A DNA stretch of 64,000 nt from Actinoplanes italicus (GCF_003001815.1 NZ_PVMZ01000008.1:62001-126000); one strand, 5' to 3'. Counted from the stretch's first letter, positions 52,831-62,491 are shown. The notes: generated by a model not told the origin, from the letters alone. Program-made: numbers and translations.

Positions 52831-55242
52831 GTGTCCTCCTGGTTTCGCAGACGCGATCACAACATCTTCACGAACGCGACCTCGCTGCTGGTCTGTGGCC
52901 TGCTCGCCGGAGTCGTGGTGGCCGCCGCCGCGTTCCCGGCCGCGGCGATGACCGGTCTGGCCGCCAAGGCCGGCGGTCAGACCTTCGCGGGCCTGCCCAG
53001 TGAGCTCAAGGAGTTCAGCTCCCCACAGATCACGCGGGTGTACGCGTCCGACGGCAAGACGCAGATCGCCGTGTTCTACGACGAGTTCCGCAGCGACGTC
53101 CCGCTGAAGGACATCTCGAAGAACATGCAGGCCGCGATCCTGGCCGCGGAGGACCGCAAGTTCTACGAACACAACGGTGTCGACGTCAAGGGCATCGCGC
53201 GCGCGTTCGTGAGCAATCAGAACGGCGGATCGCAACAGGGTGCCTCCACCCTGACCATGCAGTACGTGCGGATGTCGCTGGCCTACTCGGCCACCAACCC
53301 GCAGGAGGTGATCGACGCGACGGAGGACAGCCCGAAACGCAAGATCACCGAGATGAAGTACGCGATGCAGATCTCGAAGCAGCTCACCAAGGACCAGATC
53401 CTGGAGCGCTACCTGAACATCGCGCCCTTCGGACTCCAGACCTACGGCATCTTCGCGGCCAGCCACGTCTACTTCAACAAGAAGCCGAAGGACCTGACCG
53501 TCGGCGAGTCGGCGATGCTCGCCGGCATGGTGAAGGCGCCGAGCGACTACAACCCGACGACGCCGGGCGGTCACGAGCTGATCACCGACCGCCGCAACAA
53601 CTACATCATCCCGGCCATGGTCGACATGGGCGCGGTCACCGCGGCGGACGCCGAGAAGGCCAAGAAGGAAGCGGTCCCGACCAAGGTCAGGCAGGTCGGC
53701 CGCGGCTGCGCCTGGGTGGCCAGGAACAACTGGGGCTTCTTCTGCGACTTCTTCTACCGCTGGTGGCTGGACCAGGAGTCGTTCGGCGCCACCACGTACG
53801 ACCGGGAGCGTCGCCTCAAGAGCGGCGGCTACAAGGTCGTCACCACCCTCGACCTGAAGGGTCAGAGCGGCGCCCGCCGGGAGATCGCCGAGCGCCAGTC
53901 GGACAGCAGCCAGAACGCGCTGCTCCTGGCCGGTATCGAACCGGGCAACGGCAAGGTCCGGCTGCTCGCCGCGAACCGTAAGTTCAAGCTCGACGACCCG
54001 GCCAAACCGGAGAACAAGCTGAACTCGGATCCGAAGAAGGCGAAGCTGAAGATCCGGGGCACCCACCCGAACACGACGAACCCGCTGATGAGCGGTGGCG
54101 GCGATATCACCGGCTATCAGGCCGGCTCGGTGTTCAAGATCTTCCCGATCATCGCGGCACTGGAGAACAACTACCCGCTCAGCTACACGATCAAGGCGGA
54201 GAAACAGTACAAGTCCGGCTACATCGTGGGTCCCGGCCCAGCGACCTGCGGCGGGCACTTCTACTGCCCGAAGAACTCGGGTGGCGGTGGCGCCGGCGTC
54301 TACACGATGTGGTCCGCCTTCGCGAAGTCGATCAACACGTACTTCATCCCGCTCCAGGAACGGGTCGGCGCGGAGAAGGTCATCGCCGTCGCCAAGCGGT
54401 TCGGCGTCCAGTTCCGGCAGCCGAAGGATGCCGACATGACCACCAAGGAGGGCGGCGCCAACCAGTTCGGCGCGTTCTCGCTGGGCGTCACGGCCTCCAC
54501 CCCGCTCGACATGGCGAACGCCTACGCGACCCTCGCCGCCGATGGCAAGTACTGCGCCCCGACCCCGATCGAGCAGATCACCACGCTGAACGGCGAGAAG
54601 ATCGACATCGGCAAGCCGTTCTGCAACCAGGCCACCACCAAGGACGTGGCCCGCGCCGCCCTGGACGCCGCCCGCTGCCCGGTCGGTGACTCGGCCCAGC
54701 TCGGCGCCTGCAACGGTGCCACCGCCGGTCCGACCAAGGGCATCGTGGGGCACCCGGTCTTCGGCAAGTCCGGCACCACCGACGCGGAGAAGACCGCTTC
54801 ACTGATCGTCGGCACCACGAAGATCGTCGTCGCCGGTTACATGGCCAATCCGGACTGGCCCGACCACCGCGACCAGATGAAGCACGACATCATCAACCCG
54901 GCCGTCCAGTACACCGTGAAGGAGTACATGGAGGGCAAGCCGAAGGTCCAGTTCAAGAAGCCGGGCAGCAGCAAGATCGTCTTCGGTGAGCAGCGCTCGA
55001 TCCCGAATGTGAAGTGCGACTCGGTCTCTTCGGCCACCAACCGGCTCGAGGACGCGGGCTTCCACGTCTCCACCGGCGCCGAGGTCGACTCCGAGTGCCC
55101 GAAGGGGACCGTCGCGAGCACCGATCCGTCGGGTCGGACGATCAAGAACGGCGCGGTCGTACTCCAGATCAGTAACGGGAAGACCGGAGCTCCGGAGCCC
55201 GGCACCAGTGCTGGCCCGCCGGGCGGCAGGCCAGGCAACTAG
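52831..55242 (+). CDS. ponA2: Class A penicillin-binding protein with PASTA domain (PonA2-like)
   Basis: Polymerises and cross-links peptidoglycan. The 803-residue protein has an N-terminal membrane helix (about 17-45). The GT51 glycosyltransferase domain has AILAAEDRKFYEHNGVD and GASTLTMQYVR. The transpeptidase has SxxK in AGSVFK, SxN in KSINTY and KSGTTD. One PASTA domain near the C-terminus starts SIPNVKCDSVSS. GTG 52831 is chosen. Context (ArsA pair, whiB, then a metallophosphoesterase) matches Rv3679-Rv3683, supporting PonA2 identity. A shared terminator follows. Confidence 0.93.
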   Translation: MSSWFRRRDHNIFTNATSLLVCGLLAGVVVAAAAFPAAAMTGLAAKAGGQTFAGLPSELKEFSSPQITRVYASDGKTQIAVFYDEFRSDVPLKDISKNMQAAILAAEDRKFYEHNGVDVKGIARAFVSNQNGGSQQGASTLTMQYVRMSLAYSATNPQEVIDATEDSPKRKITEMKYAMQISKQLTKDQILERYLNIAPFGLQTYGIFAASHVYFNKKPKDLTVGESAMLAGMVKAPSDYNPTTPGGHELITDRRNNYIIPAMVDMGAVTAADAEKAKKEAVPTKVRQVGRGCAWVARNNWGFFCDFFYRWWLDQESFGATTYDRERRLKSGGYKVVTTLDLKGQSGARREIAERQSDSSQNALLLAGIEPGNGKVRLLAANRKFKLDDPAKPENKLNSDPKKAKLKIRGTHPNTTNPLMSGGGDITGYQAGSVFKIFPIIAALENNYPLSYTIKAEKQYKSGYIVGPGPATCGGHFYCPKNSGGGGAGVYTMWSAFAKSINTYFIPLQERVGAEKVIAVAKRFGVQFRQPKDADMTTKEGGANQFGAFSLGVTASTPLDMANAYATLAADGKYCAPTPIEQITTLNGEKIDIGKPFCNQATTKDVARAALDAARCPVGDSAQLGACNGATAGPTKGIVGHPVFGKSGTTDAEKTASLIVGTTKIVVAGYMANPDWPDHRDQMKHDIINPAVQYTVKEYMEGKPKVQFKKPGSSKIVFGEQRSIPNVKCDSVSSATNRLEDAGFHVSTGAEVDSECPKGTVASTDPSGRTIKNGAVVLQISNGKTGAPEPGTSAGPPGGRPGN

Positions 55243-55254
55243 CAACGGAACCGG

Positions 55255-55287
55255 AAACGGGCGGGAGAGCCGATCTCCCGCCCGTTT
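55255..55287. terminator. Bidirectional terminator between PBP and YqeY genes
   Basis: A 14-bp perfect stem (55255-55268 with 74-87, core ACGGGCGGGAGA) with a five-base loop and A/T flanks on both sides (GGAAA and TTTTCC). It sits between convergent stops at 55242 and 55300, so it can serve both transcripts. Confidence 0.88.
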
Positions 55288-55299
55288 TCCGTCCGCCGG

Positions 55300-55752
55300 T
55301 CAGCCGAGCTGGCGACGCACCTCGGCGGCGACACGGCCGCCCTCAGCGCGTCCCGCCACAGCTGCCTGAGCCGCCTTCATGGCCGGGCCCATCTGTCCCT
55401 TGCCGCTGAATCCACCGGCCGCCAGCGCCTGCGCGACCACATCGGCGATCTCCGCGTCGGTGAGCTGCTTCGGCAGGTAACGGTCGAGGACCTCGCCCTC
55501 GGCCGTCTCCTTGGCCGCCTGGTCCGCCCGGCCCGCGTCGGCGAAGGCGGTGGCCGCCTCGCGGCGCTTCTTCGTCTCCTTGGTCAGCACCGACAGCACC
55601 TCCTCGTCGGAGAGCTCACGGGCCTCCTTGCCGGCGACCTCGGCGGTCCGCACCGCGGCCAGCGCCATCCGCAGCGTCGACGTGATCAGCTCGTCGCGGG
55701 ACTTCATGGCGGTGTGCAGGTCATCGTTCAGGCGGTCTTTCAACGTTCCCAT
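55300..55752 (-). CDS. GatB/YqeY-domain protein
   Basis: A 150-residue protein starting MGTLKDRLNDDLHTAMKSRD. It carries the YqeY core (TLRMALAAVRTAEV, EEVLSVLTKETKKRREA, YLPKQLTDAEI, GPAMKAAQAAVAGRAEGG) found as the C-terminal tRNA-contacting domain in GatB. The stand-alone form has an unclear role. ATG 55752 is chosen. It is divergent from the metallophosphoesterase gene with only 25 bases between starts. Confidence 0.93.
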   Translation of the reverse strand: MGTLKDRLNDDLHTAMKSRDELITSTLRMALAAVRTAEVAGKEARELSDEEVLSVLTKETKKRREAATAFADAGRADQAAKETAEGEVLDRYLPKQLTDAEIADVVAQALAAGGFSGKGQMGPAMKAAQAAVAGRAEGGRVAAEVRRQLG

Positions 55753-55777
55753 GGACGGAGAAACTACCCTTGCGGGC

Positions 55778-56671
55778 ATGCGTAAGCGCTCCCTTATTTC
55801 GGCCGCCGCCACTCTGTCCGCTCTCGGTGCCGCGACGCTCGCCTATGCCGCCCTGGTCGAGCGCAACATGTTCACCCTCCGGCGCTTCGACGTCCCGGTG
55901 CTGGAGCCGGACGCGGAACCGCTGCGCATCCTGCACCTGAGCGACCTGCACATGATGCCCGACCAGCGGCGCAAGCAGGAGTGGGTGGCCGCGCTCGGCG
56001 GTGCCGACCCCGATCTGGTCGTCGTCACCGGCGACAACATGGCCGACCCGGAGGCGGTGCCCGGCGTGCTGCGCGCCCTCGACCCGCTGCTGTCGGTGCC
56101 GGGCGCGTTCGTCTTCGGCTCCAACGACTACCGCGGCCCCGTCTGGAAGAACCCACTGCAATATCTGATGCCCGATCGGGAGTACGTGCAGGGCGTCGAG
56201 CTGCCCGCCGACGAGCTGCGCGCGGCCCTGACCGATGCGGGCTGGGCCGATCTGAACAACGCTCGCACCGTCCTCAAGGCCGGCGGCCGCTCGATCGAGC
56301 TGGTCGGCGTGGACGACCCGCACGTCGAGCGGGACGACTACGCCTCGGTGGCCGGTCCGATCAGCTCCGGAGCCGACCTGCACCTCGGGGTCACCCACAC
56401 GCCCGCATCCGGAGTCCTGGACGCGATGGCCGCCGACGGTTTCGCGCTCCTGCTCGCCGGCCACACCCACGGCGGCCAGGTCTGTGTGCCGGGTGTCGGC
56501 GCGCTCACCACCAACTGCGACCTGCCCACCTCGATGGCGAAGGGCCTGCACCGCTGGCCAGGTTCGGACGCCTGGCTGCACGTCTCCGCCGGACTGGGCA
56601 CCCACCCGACCGCGCCGATCCGCTTCGCCTGCCGCCCGGAGGCCTCGCTGCTCACCCTGATTCCACGCTGA
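55778..56671 (+). CDS. Membrane-anchored metallophosphoesterase (Rv3683-like)
   Basis: A 297-residue protein with an N-terminal hydrophobic segment and a calcineurin-like domain: HLSDLHMMP, VVTGDNMADPE, FGSNDYRGP (GNHD position, His replaced by an Asp-Tyr setting), GVTHTP and GHTHGGQVCVPG. It belongs to the YkuE-like group, some members of which act on lipid or nucleotide phosphates. ATG 55778 is so close to the divergent gene that the promoter must overlap it, or the message may be near-leaderless. The position after ponA2 matches M. tuberculosis. Confidence 0.9.
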   Translation: MRKRSLISAAATLSALGAATLAYAALVERNMFTLRRFDVPVLEPDAEPLRILHLSDLHMMPDQRRKQEWVAALGGADPDLVVVTGDNMADPEAVPGVLRALDPLLSVPGAFVFGSNDYRGPVWKNPLQYLMPDREYVQGVELPADELRAALTDAGWADLNNARTVLKAGGRSIELVGVDDPHVERDDYASVAGPISSGADLHLGVTHTPASGVLDAMAADGFALLLAGHTHGGQVCVPGVGALTTNCDLPTSMAKGLHRWPGSDAWLHVSAGLGTHPTAPIRFACRPEASLLTLIPR

Positions 56672-56702
56672 CCTGCGGTTTTACCTCTTAGGGATACCGG
56701 TT

Positions 56703-56725
56703 GCGGAGGCGGCGGGGGCCTCCGC
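56703..56725 (+). terminator. Terminator-like hairpin after the metallophosphoesterase gene
   Basis: An 8-bp stem GCGGAGGC/GCCTCCGC with a seven-base loop, followed by TAGTATTTAT, 31 bases after the stop. The AT-rich tail could also serve as the -10 region of the tRNA gene that follows. Confidence 0.65.
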
Positions 56726-56745
56726 TAGTATTTATCTCGCACCAC

Positions 56746-56822
56746 CGGGGTGTGGCGCAGTTTGGTAGCGCGCTACGTTCGGGACGTAGAGGCCGTGGGT
56801 TCAAATCCCGCCACCCCGACCA
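56746..56822 (+). tRNA. tRNA-Pro (anticodon CGG)
   Basis: A 77-nt cloverleaf with acceptor stem CGGGGTG/CACCCCG and encoded CCA end. The anticodon arm CTACG-TTCGGGA-CGTAG has CGG at 56780-56782, reading CCG. The T arm contains GGTTCAAATCC. A hairpin terminator follows ten bases later. Confidence 0.97.
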
Positions 56823-56831
56823 GATGTGCAT

Positions 56832-56868
56832 TCAGGGCCGATCTCCGGAAGCGGAGATCAGGCCCTGA
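56832..56868 (+). terminator. Terminator downstream of tRNA-Pro
   Basis: Inverted repeat TCAGGGCC(x)GATCTCCG with a GAAG loop, one base bulged, followed by TTCATTTG. Confidence 0.75.
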
Positions 56869-56886
56869 TTCATTTGCACGACCTAT

Positions 56887-57150
56887 TCACTCGATCTCGG
56901 TGTTCTCCGGCGGCTCGATCCCCAGGCGCAGCAGCGCGGTCGACGTCACCATCCGGGTGAAGGAACAACCGAAGGTGCCGTCCGGCTTCTGGATACGCGG
57001 CATGTGGATGCGAACCTCATCCGGGCCGAACGGGTTCCAGTCGATGCCCCAGCCTCGCAGTCAAGCGTCCCAGGCTCGATGGAGCTTCCCCGAGCCGACA
57101 CTGCCGTCAGCCGTCTGCACGATCACCCATCCGGCGTCCATGTCGGGCAC
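56887..57150 (-). pseudogene. Small gene interrupted by an in-frame TGA
   Basis: Read on the minus strand from GTG 57150 (or ATG 57141), the frame gives DAGWVIVQTADGSVGSGKLH and reaches TGA at 57063-57061. The same frame then continues as LRGWGIDWNPFGPDEVRIHM, IQKPDGTFGCSFTRM and LLRLGIEPPE before a TGA at 56889-56887. Both halves have normal codon use and protein-like composition, so one ~85-codon gene with a premature stop is the simplest reading. I do not recognise the family. It lies directly after the tRNA-Pro terminator. Selenocysteine readthrough is possible in principle but unsupported. Confidence 0.55.
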
Positions 57151-57241
57151 GCTACCCTGCCGGAACCATCACCCGAAACGGACGATCATGCCGGGGGAGG
57201 CCTAGATCACATCGCCACCGGTAAGATCTACATTCTCGGGC

Positions 57242-57802
57242 ATGTCGCTGCAAACGCATCGAAGCCACATCAAGGCCGCTGCGCAAGGGCCTGTCCTGGC
57301 ACCTCATCTGCAGGAGATCATCGAGTCACTCGCGGCCGGGCAGACGGCCCGCGAGATGGCTGCTCGCCTATACATCTCGCCCAACACCGTCAAGTCCCGG
57401 CTGAAGACGCTGTATCAGCAGCTCGGAGCGCGGGACCAGGCGCATGCCGTGGCCATCGGCTTCCGGATCGGAGTGCTTCGGGCGGCCGGCGAGCCCGCTC
57501 CGGGCCCGGATCGGCAAGCCGTCATGATCGGAACCCTGGATCCGGAGGGTCTCCGGGAGACGATCGCCGACCTCACCGCGCTGTTGCGGATCGTGGAACG
57601 GGTCCGTGAGCTGGGCGGTGGGCACCTTCCCGATCTGCTGCGGCAGGTGGGGGAACTGGCGAGCCATCATCACGAAGACCCGTACAGAGCACTCGCCCGG
57701 ATAGCCGAGATCGCGGCCGAGGCGGGATTCGGCATCTACCAGCCGGGCGACGAGTACCAGCCCGGCGACGAGTTCCGGCCGGGCGACGAGCCCGGCTCCT
57801 GA
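57242..57802 (+). CDS. LuxR-type HTH protein without receiver domain
   Basis: A 186-residue protein with a LuxR/GerE helix-turn-helix near the N-terminus: SLAAGQTAREMAARLYISPN followed by TVKSRLKTLYQQLGARDQA. No receiver, PAS or autoinducer domain is present. The middle is helical (TALLRIVERVRELGG). The C-terminus has three (Y/F)xPGDE repeats encoded by an 18-bp tandem repeat. ATG 57242 has no clear Shine-Dalgarno. It is probably a DNA-binding regulator, but its effector input is not visible. Confidence 0.8.
   Translation: MSLQTHRSHIKAAAQGPVLAPHLQEIIESLAAGQTAREMAARLYISPNTVKSRLKTLYQQLGARDQAHAVAIGFRIGVLRAAGEPAPGPDRQAVMIGTLDPEGLRETIADLTALLRIVERVRELGGGHLPDLLRQVGELASHHHEDPYRALARIAEIAAEAGFGIYQPGDEYQPGDEFRPGDEPGS
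57737..57790. repeat. 18-bp tandem repeat in the LuxR-type gene
   Basis: Three units of TACCAGCCSGGCGACGAG type encode YQPGDE, YQPGDE and FRPGDE at the C-terminus of the regulator. Confidence 0.9.
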
Positions 57803-57878
57803 AACAGCCGGCTCCTGAGGACGAGCGAAGCGGTGAGTGGCCGTCGGTGCGGTCGCTCGACCGCGGGCCACTCGACGT

Positions 57879-58148
57879 TCAGAGAGCCAGCTGAGGTCCG
57901 ACCGTGCGCGGAGCCATCTGCTGGGGCACCGCGTACGGCCCGATCATCGACTCGACGACCGGGGCGATCGACGGGCGCTCGGAGAGCTGCATGAGCCGGG
58001 TGGCGCGGGCCAGGGAGCCGGTCTCACCGTCACGGAAGCCCTCGCGGTAGCCGCGCTCGTAGCGTTCGCCACGGCCCAGGGCCCGGCCGAGGGCGAAACA
58101 CGACGATCCAGCGAGGGCGAGCAGGAAGAGCATCGCGAAGGGTGTCAC
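57879..58148 (-). CDS. Small single-pass membrane protein
   Basis: An 89-residue protein with an N-terminal hydrophobic helix (FAMLFLLALAGSSCFALG), then a charged RGERYERGYREGFRDGE segment with a Tyr/Gly/Arg repeat, and a soluble tail. I do not recognise the family. GTG 58148 has GAAGGA seven bases upstream. It is divergent from the pyrE-like gene. Confidence 0.7.
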   Translation of the reverse strand: MTPFAMLFLLALAGSSCFALGRALGRGERYERGYREGFRDGETGSLARATRLMQLSERPSIAPVVESMIGPYAVPQQMAPRTVGPQLAL

Positions 58149-58285
58149 AGAACTATCCTTCCGGGGCGCAAGCCACTAATTAGGCGAAAATTACCCTAAA
58201 AAGGCATACGTTGCGGTAACGATGAGATCAAGTACGCCAACGGGTGACCCGCCGGGGTGCCGTCCGGACCCGGTGGGCCACCTGA

Positions 58286-58300
58286 CAAGGTGGGACCTTG
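58286..58300 (+). promoter_or_regulatory. Hairpin covering the ribosome binding site of the pyrE-like gene
   Basis: CAAGGT-GGG-ACCTTG forms a 6-bp stem with a three-base loop. Its 5' arm holds the AAGG ribosome binding site and its last base is the G of the GTG start. Folding would hide the site. Confidence 0.45.
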
Positions 58301-58827
58301 TGACTGACTCCATCGACCTCGCCCGCCAGGTCCGCAGCGTGAGCCGCCTCACCGGCGAGTTCACGCTCCGCTCCGGCCGGACCGCCACCGAATACTTCGA
58401 CAAGTACCAGTTCGAGGCCGACCCGGTCCTGCTCGACCAGCTCGCCGAGCGCCTCGCCGTACTCATCCCCGAAGGCACCGAGGTGCTCGCCGGCCTGGAG
58501 ATGGGCGGCATCGCCGTCGTCACCGCCCTGGCCCGGCACGCGAAGCTGCCCACCGCGTTCGTCCGCAAGCAGGCGAAGCAGTACGGCACCGCCCGTCTCG
58601 CCGAGGGCGCCGAGGTCGCCGGTCGCCGGGTCCTGATCGTCGAGGACGTCGTCACCTCCGGTGGACAGGTCGTTCTGTCCACCAACGACCTGCGCAAGCT
58701 CGGCGCGCACGTGGACCACGCGGTCTGCGTCATCGACCGTCAGGAGGGCGGCTCCCAGGCGCTCGCCGCCGAGGGCATCACGCTGCGCGCGCTGCTGACC
58801 CGAGCCGACCTCGAAGCCGCCGCCTGA
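58300..58827 (+). CDS. pyrE: Orotate phosphoribosyltransferase-like protein
   Basis: A 175-residue type I phosphoribosyltransferase with the PRPP loop VLIVEDVVTSGGQ, EVLAGLEMGGIAVVTALA and AFVRKQAKQYGTARLAEG (the Lys-rich flexible loop of OPRTases). It probably makes orotidine monophosphate in pyrimidine synthesis. No other pyr genes are near. GTG 58300 (VTDSIDLARQ) is chosen; the frame is open upstream to ATG 58222. Confidence 0.9.
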   Translation: MTDSIDLARQVRSVSRLTGEFTLRSGRTATEYFDKYQFEADPVLLDQLAERLAVLIPEGTEVLAGLEMGGIAVVTALARHAKLPTAFVRKQAKQYGTARLAEGAEVAGRRVLIVEDVVTSGGQVVLSTNDLRKLGAHVDHAVCVIDRQEGGSQALAAEGITLRALLTRADLEAAA

Positions 58828-58845
58828 CCGCTCTCACCCACCCCA

Positions 58846-58949
58846 GCGTGGTGACCTAAGGTCCGATCCAGACCAGACTTCACCACGCTGTACGGGTGAG
58901 CCGCCCGCGTGGTGACCAACGGTCCGATACGCGCCACAGGTCACCACGC
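58846..58949. repeat. Two 43-bp imperfect repeats with inverted ends
   Basis: 58846-58888 and 58907-58949 are both 43 bases. Each starts GCGTGGTGACC, contains GGTCCGAT at the same place and ends TCACCACGC, so each is also an inverted repeat of about nine bases. They lie 18 bases apart downstream of the pyrE-like gene and may form its terminator or a small hairpin element. Confidence 0.8.
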
Positions 58950-58976
58950 ACGGCGTGCGTCCTGAAGTGAGCGCCG

Positions 58977-59153
58977 TCAGGCGGTGCGCTTGGCTGCGGC
59001 CCGAGGCTGGGGCTGTCAGGCGGTGCCGCTCGGCTGCGGCCCTGGGTTGAGGCTGTCAGGCGGTGCGCTTGGCTGCGGCCCTGAGCCGAGGGCTGTCAGG
59101 CGGTGCGCTTGGCTGCGGCCCTGGGGTGGGGGCTGTCAGGCGGTGCGCTTGGC
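58977..59153. repeat. 40-bp tandem repeat derived from the asd 3' end
   Basis: TCAGGCGGTGCGCTTGGC or a near copy begins at 58977, 59016, 59056, 59096 and 59136, a period of 39-40 bases. The copy at 59136-59153 is the end of asd on the minus strand (AKRTA-stop). The four outer copies lie downstream of that stop. Confidence 0.95.
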
Positions 59154-60200
59154 GATCTCGGCGGCTATCAGCTCGGCGATCTGGACAGTGTTCAGAGCCG
59201 CGCCCTTACGACGGTTGTCGCCGGTGATAAAGAGGGACAACGCGCGCGGGTCGTCCATGGCCCGGCGGATGCGGCCCACCCATGACGGGTCGGTGCCGAC
59301 CGCATCGATCGGCATCGGGAACTCGCCGGACTCCGGGTCGTCGACCAGGATCACGCCGGGGGCGTTGCGCAGCACCTGACGTGCGCCGTCGGCGGTCACC
59401 TCGGAGGCGAAGACCGCGTGCACGGCCACCGAGTGGCCGGTGACGACCGGTACCCGTACGCAGGTGGCGGAGACCTTGAGGGCCGGCAGGCCCAGAATCT
59501 TGCGGGACTCGTTGCGGAGCTTGAGCTCCTCGGAGGACCACCCGTTGTCCGCCGGATCCCCGGACCATGGCACCACGTTGAGCGCCAGCGGGGCCGGGAA
59601 GGGTCCGAGGTCGTCACCGATGGCCTGGCGCACGTTGCCCGGCCGTGAACCCAGCAGCCGGTCGCCGGCCACCTTGGTGAGCTGGTCGTGGAGCGTGTCG
59701 ACGCCGTACTGACCGGCGCCGGAGGCGGACTGGTACGACGCCAGGACGAGCTCACGCAGGCCGTACTCGTGGTGCAACGGCGCCACCGCGATGATCATCG
59801 CGGCCACCGTGCAGTTGGCGCTGGACACGATGCCGACCGGCCGGTGAGCGGCGTCCTCACGGTTGACCTCGGGCACCACGAGCGGCACGTCCGGCCGCAT
59901 GCGGAAGGCCGACGAGTTGTCCACCACGACCGTGCCGCGGGAGACCGCGATCGGCGCCCAGTGCTCGGAGACCGCGTCGGGCACGTCGAACATCGCCACG
60001 TCGACGCCGTCGAAGGAGTCCGCGGTGAGTTCCCGGACGTCCATGCGTTCGCCGCGGCAGTTCAGCGACTTGCCGGCGGACCGTGCCGACGCCAGGAGCC
60101 TGATCTCGCCCCAGACGTTGCGCCGGGACGAGAGCAGCTCGAGCATGACGGTCCCGACGGAGCCGGTGGCTCCGACGACGGCGAGCGTGGGCTGCGCCAT
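59136..60200 (-). CDS. asd: Aspartate-semialdehyde dehydrogenase
   Basis: Reduces aspartyl phosphate to the semialdehyde for lysine/DAP, threonine and methionine synthesis. The 354-residue protein has the NADP loop VVGATGSVG, the catalytic Cys in SSANCTVAAM and the substrate region ASYQSASGAGQ. ATG 60200 lies eight bases after the ask stop, an ask-asd operon as in M. tuberculosis. The last five codons and stop are copied four more times downstream in a 40-bp repeat. Confidence 0.96.
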   Translation of the reverse strand: MAQPTLAVVGATGSVGTVMLELLSSRRNVWGEIRLLASARSAGKSLNCRGERMDVRELTADSFDGVDVAMFDVPDAVSEHWAPIAVSRGTVVVDNSSAFRMRPDVPLVVPEVNREDAAHRPVGIVSSANCTVAAMIIAVAPLHHEYGLRELVLASYQSASGAGQYGVDTLHDQLTKVAGDRLLGSRPGNVRQAIGDDLGPFPAPLALNVVPWSGDPADNGWSSEELKLRNESRKILGLPALKVSATCVRVPVVTGHSVAVHAVFASEVTADGARQVLRNAPGVILVDDPESGEFPMPIDAVGTDPSWVGRIRRAMDDPRALSLFITGDNRRKGAALNTVQIAELIAAEIAKRTA

Positions 60201-60208
60201 CGCCCGGG

Positions 60209-61474
<1,266 letters not shown>

Positions 61475-61650
61475 GGCGAAACCATTCCTTCGGCGATACG
61501 GAACAACGACGCCGGTCAGGGCAGTCGCCACCACACTAGTCGCGCTCGGGCACGGCCTCGACAGGCGATCCCAGATTCCGGTTGAGGTCACGCGCGACAC
61601 GCCGGTGACGCGCGCCGCGCCGTTTCGGCAAAGACGCGCAGAATGACGCG

Positions 61651-62418
61651 ATGCGCCTTCCCTCCGCGTCGATCGCCGTGCTGCTGGCCGCCGGTCTGGC
61701 CGCCTGCGGCGACAGCGACGCCACGCCGGAGCCGGCTCCCGGATCGCCGTCCGTCTCCGCCGCCGTGCCCGAGCCCGAGGCCCGCAGCGAGTTCGCGGGC
61801 CTGGCCGCGCTCGCCCTGGACCGCCGGTACGCCGCTCTCTACAGCCTCGAGTCGGGTGGTTCGACCCGCGAGGTGGTGGCGGCCGTCGCCGAGGACGGCA
61901 GCTGGCGGGTGGACATCCCGGCCGGCGCGCTGGGCGGTACCGCCGGGGTCACGATCATCCGGGTCGCGACCGGTCTTCATCAGTGCACGCTCTCCACCCC
62001 GAGCGCACCGGTCAGCCCCACCTGCGTGCGGGTGGCCGAACGCGGTGACAAGGTCCCCCGCAAGTACGACCCCCGCGTGCAGCGCCTGTTCCGGCAGTGG
62101 CTGCCGGTCTTCACCGACCGCAAGGCGCCGCTGGCGGTCTCCGCGGTGCAGCCGCTGCCCGGCGTGCAGGGCTCCTGCTATGCGGTCGACTCGGTCACCG
62201 CCGCCCTGGACCAGCCGGTCGACGTTGGCATCTACTGCTACGCCCCGGACGGGCTGCTGACCGCTGCCCGGGTCGACTTCGGGCAGCTCAAGCTGGTCCG
62301 GCAGGTGGCCGGCCCGAAGACGCTGCAACTGCCGGGCCCGGAGGTGGCCGGTGAGCCGATGGGTATGACCGCCCCGCCTCCGGTCGTCGAGCCGACCGGA
62401 CTGGTCCCCTCGGCCTGA
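61651..62418 (+). CDS. Putative lipoprotein of unknown function
   Basis: A 255-residue exported protein with a lipoprotein signal (lipobox LAAC at about residues 16-19) and a short acidic Pro/Ser linker. A ~190-residue outer domain follows with four Cys (HQCTLS, SPTCVRV, GSCYAVD, IYCYAPD), probably two disulphides. I do not recognise the family. ATG 61651 is divergent from ask. M. tuberculosis has no gene between ask and leuA, so this is an insertion relative to that order. Confidence 0.75.
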   Translation: MRLPSASIAVLLAAGLAACGDSDATPEPAPGSPSVSAAVPEPEARSEFAGLAALALDRRYAALYSLESGGSTREVVAAVAEDGSWRVDIPAGALGGTAGVTIIRVATGLHQCTLSTPSAPVSPTCVRVAERGDKVPRKYDPRVQRLFRQWLPVFTDRKAPLAVSAVQPLPGVQGSCYAVDSVTAALDQPVDVGIYCYAPDGLLTAARVDFGQLKLVRQVAGPKTLQLPGPEVAGEPMGMTAPPPVVEPTGLVPSA

Positions 62419-62491
62419 TCCACCACCCCTTCCCACGATCCGGGCGAACGGTTAGCCGAACCGATTTCGATGACGTAACGTGGCTGGCGAC

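Noticed and set aside
57061..57063. Selenocysteine codon in the interrupted small gene
   Set aside because: The position is not in a Cys-like redox motif, no SECIS-type stem is apparent, and a simple nonsense mutation explains it.
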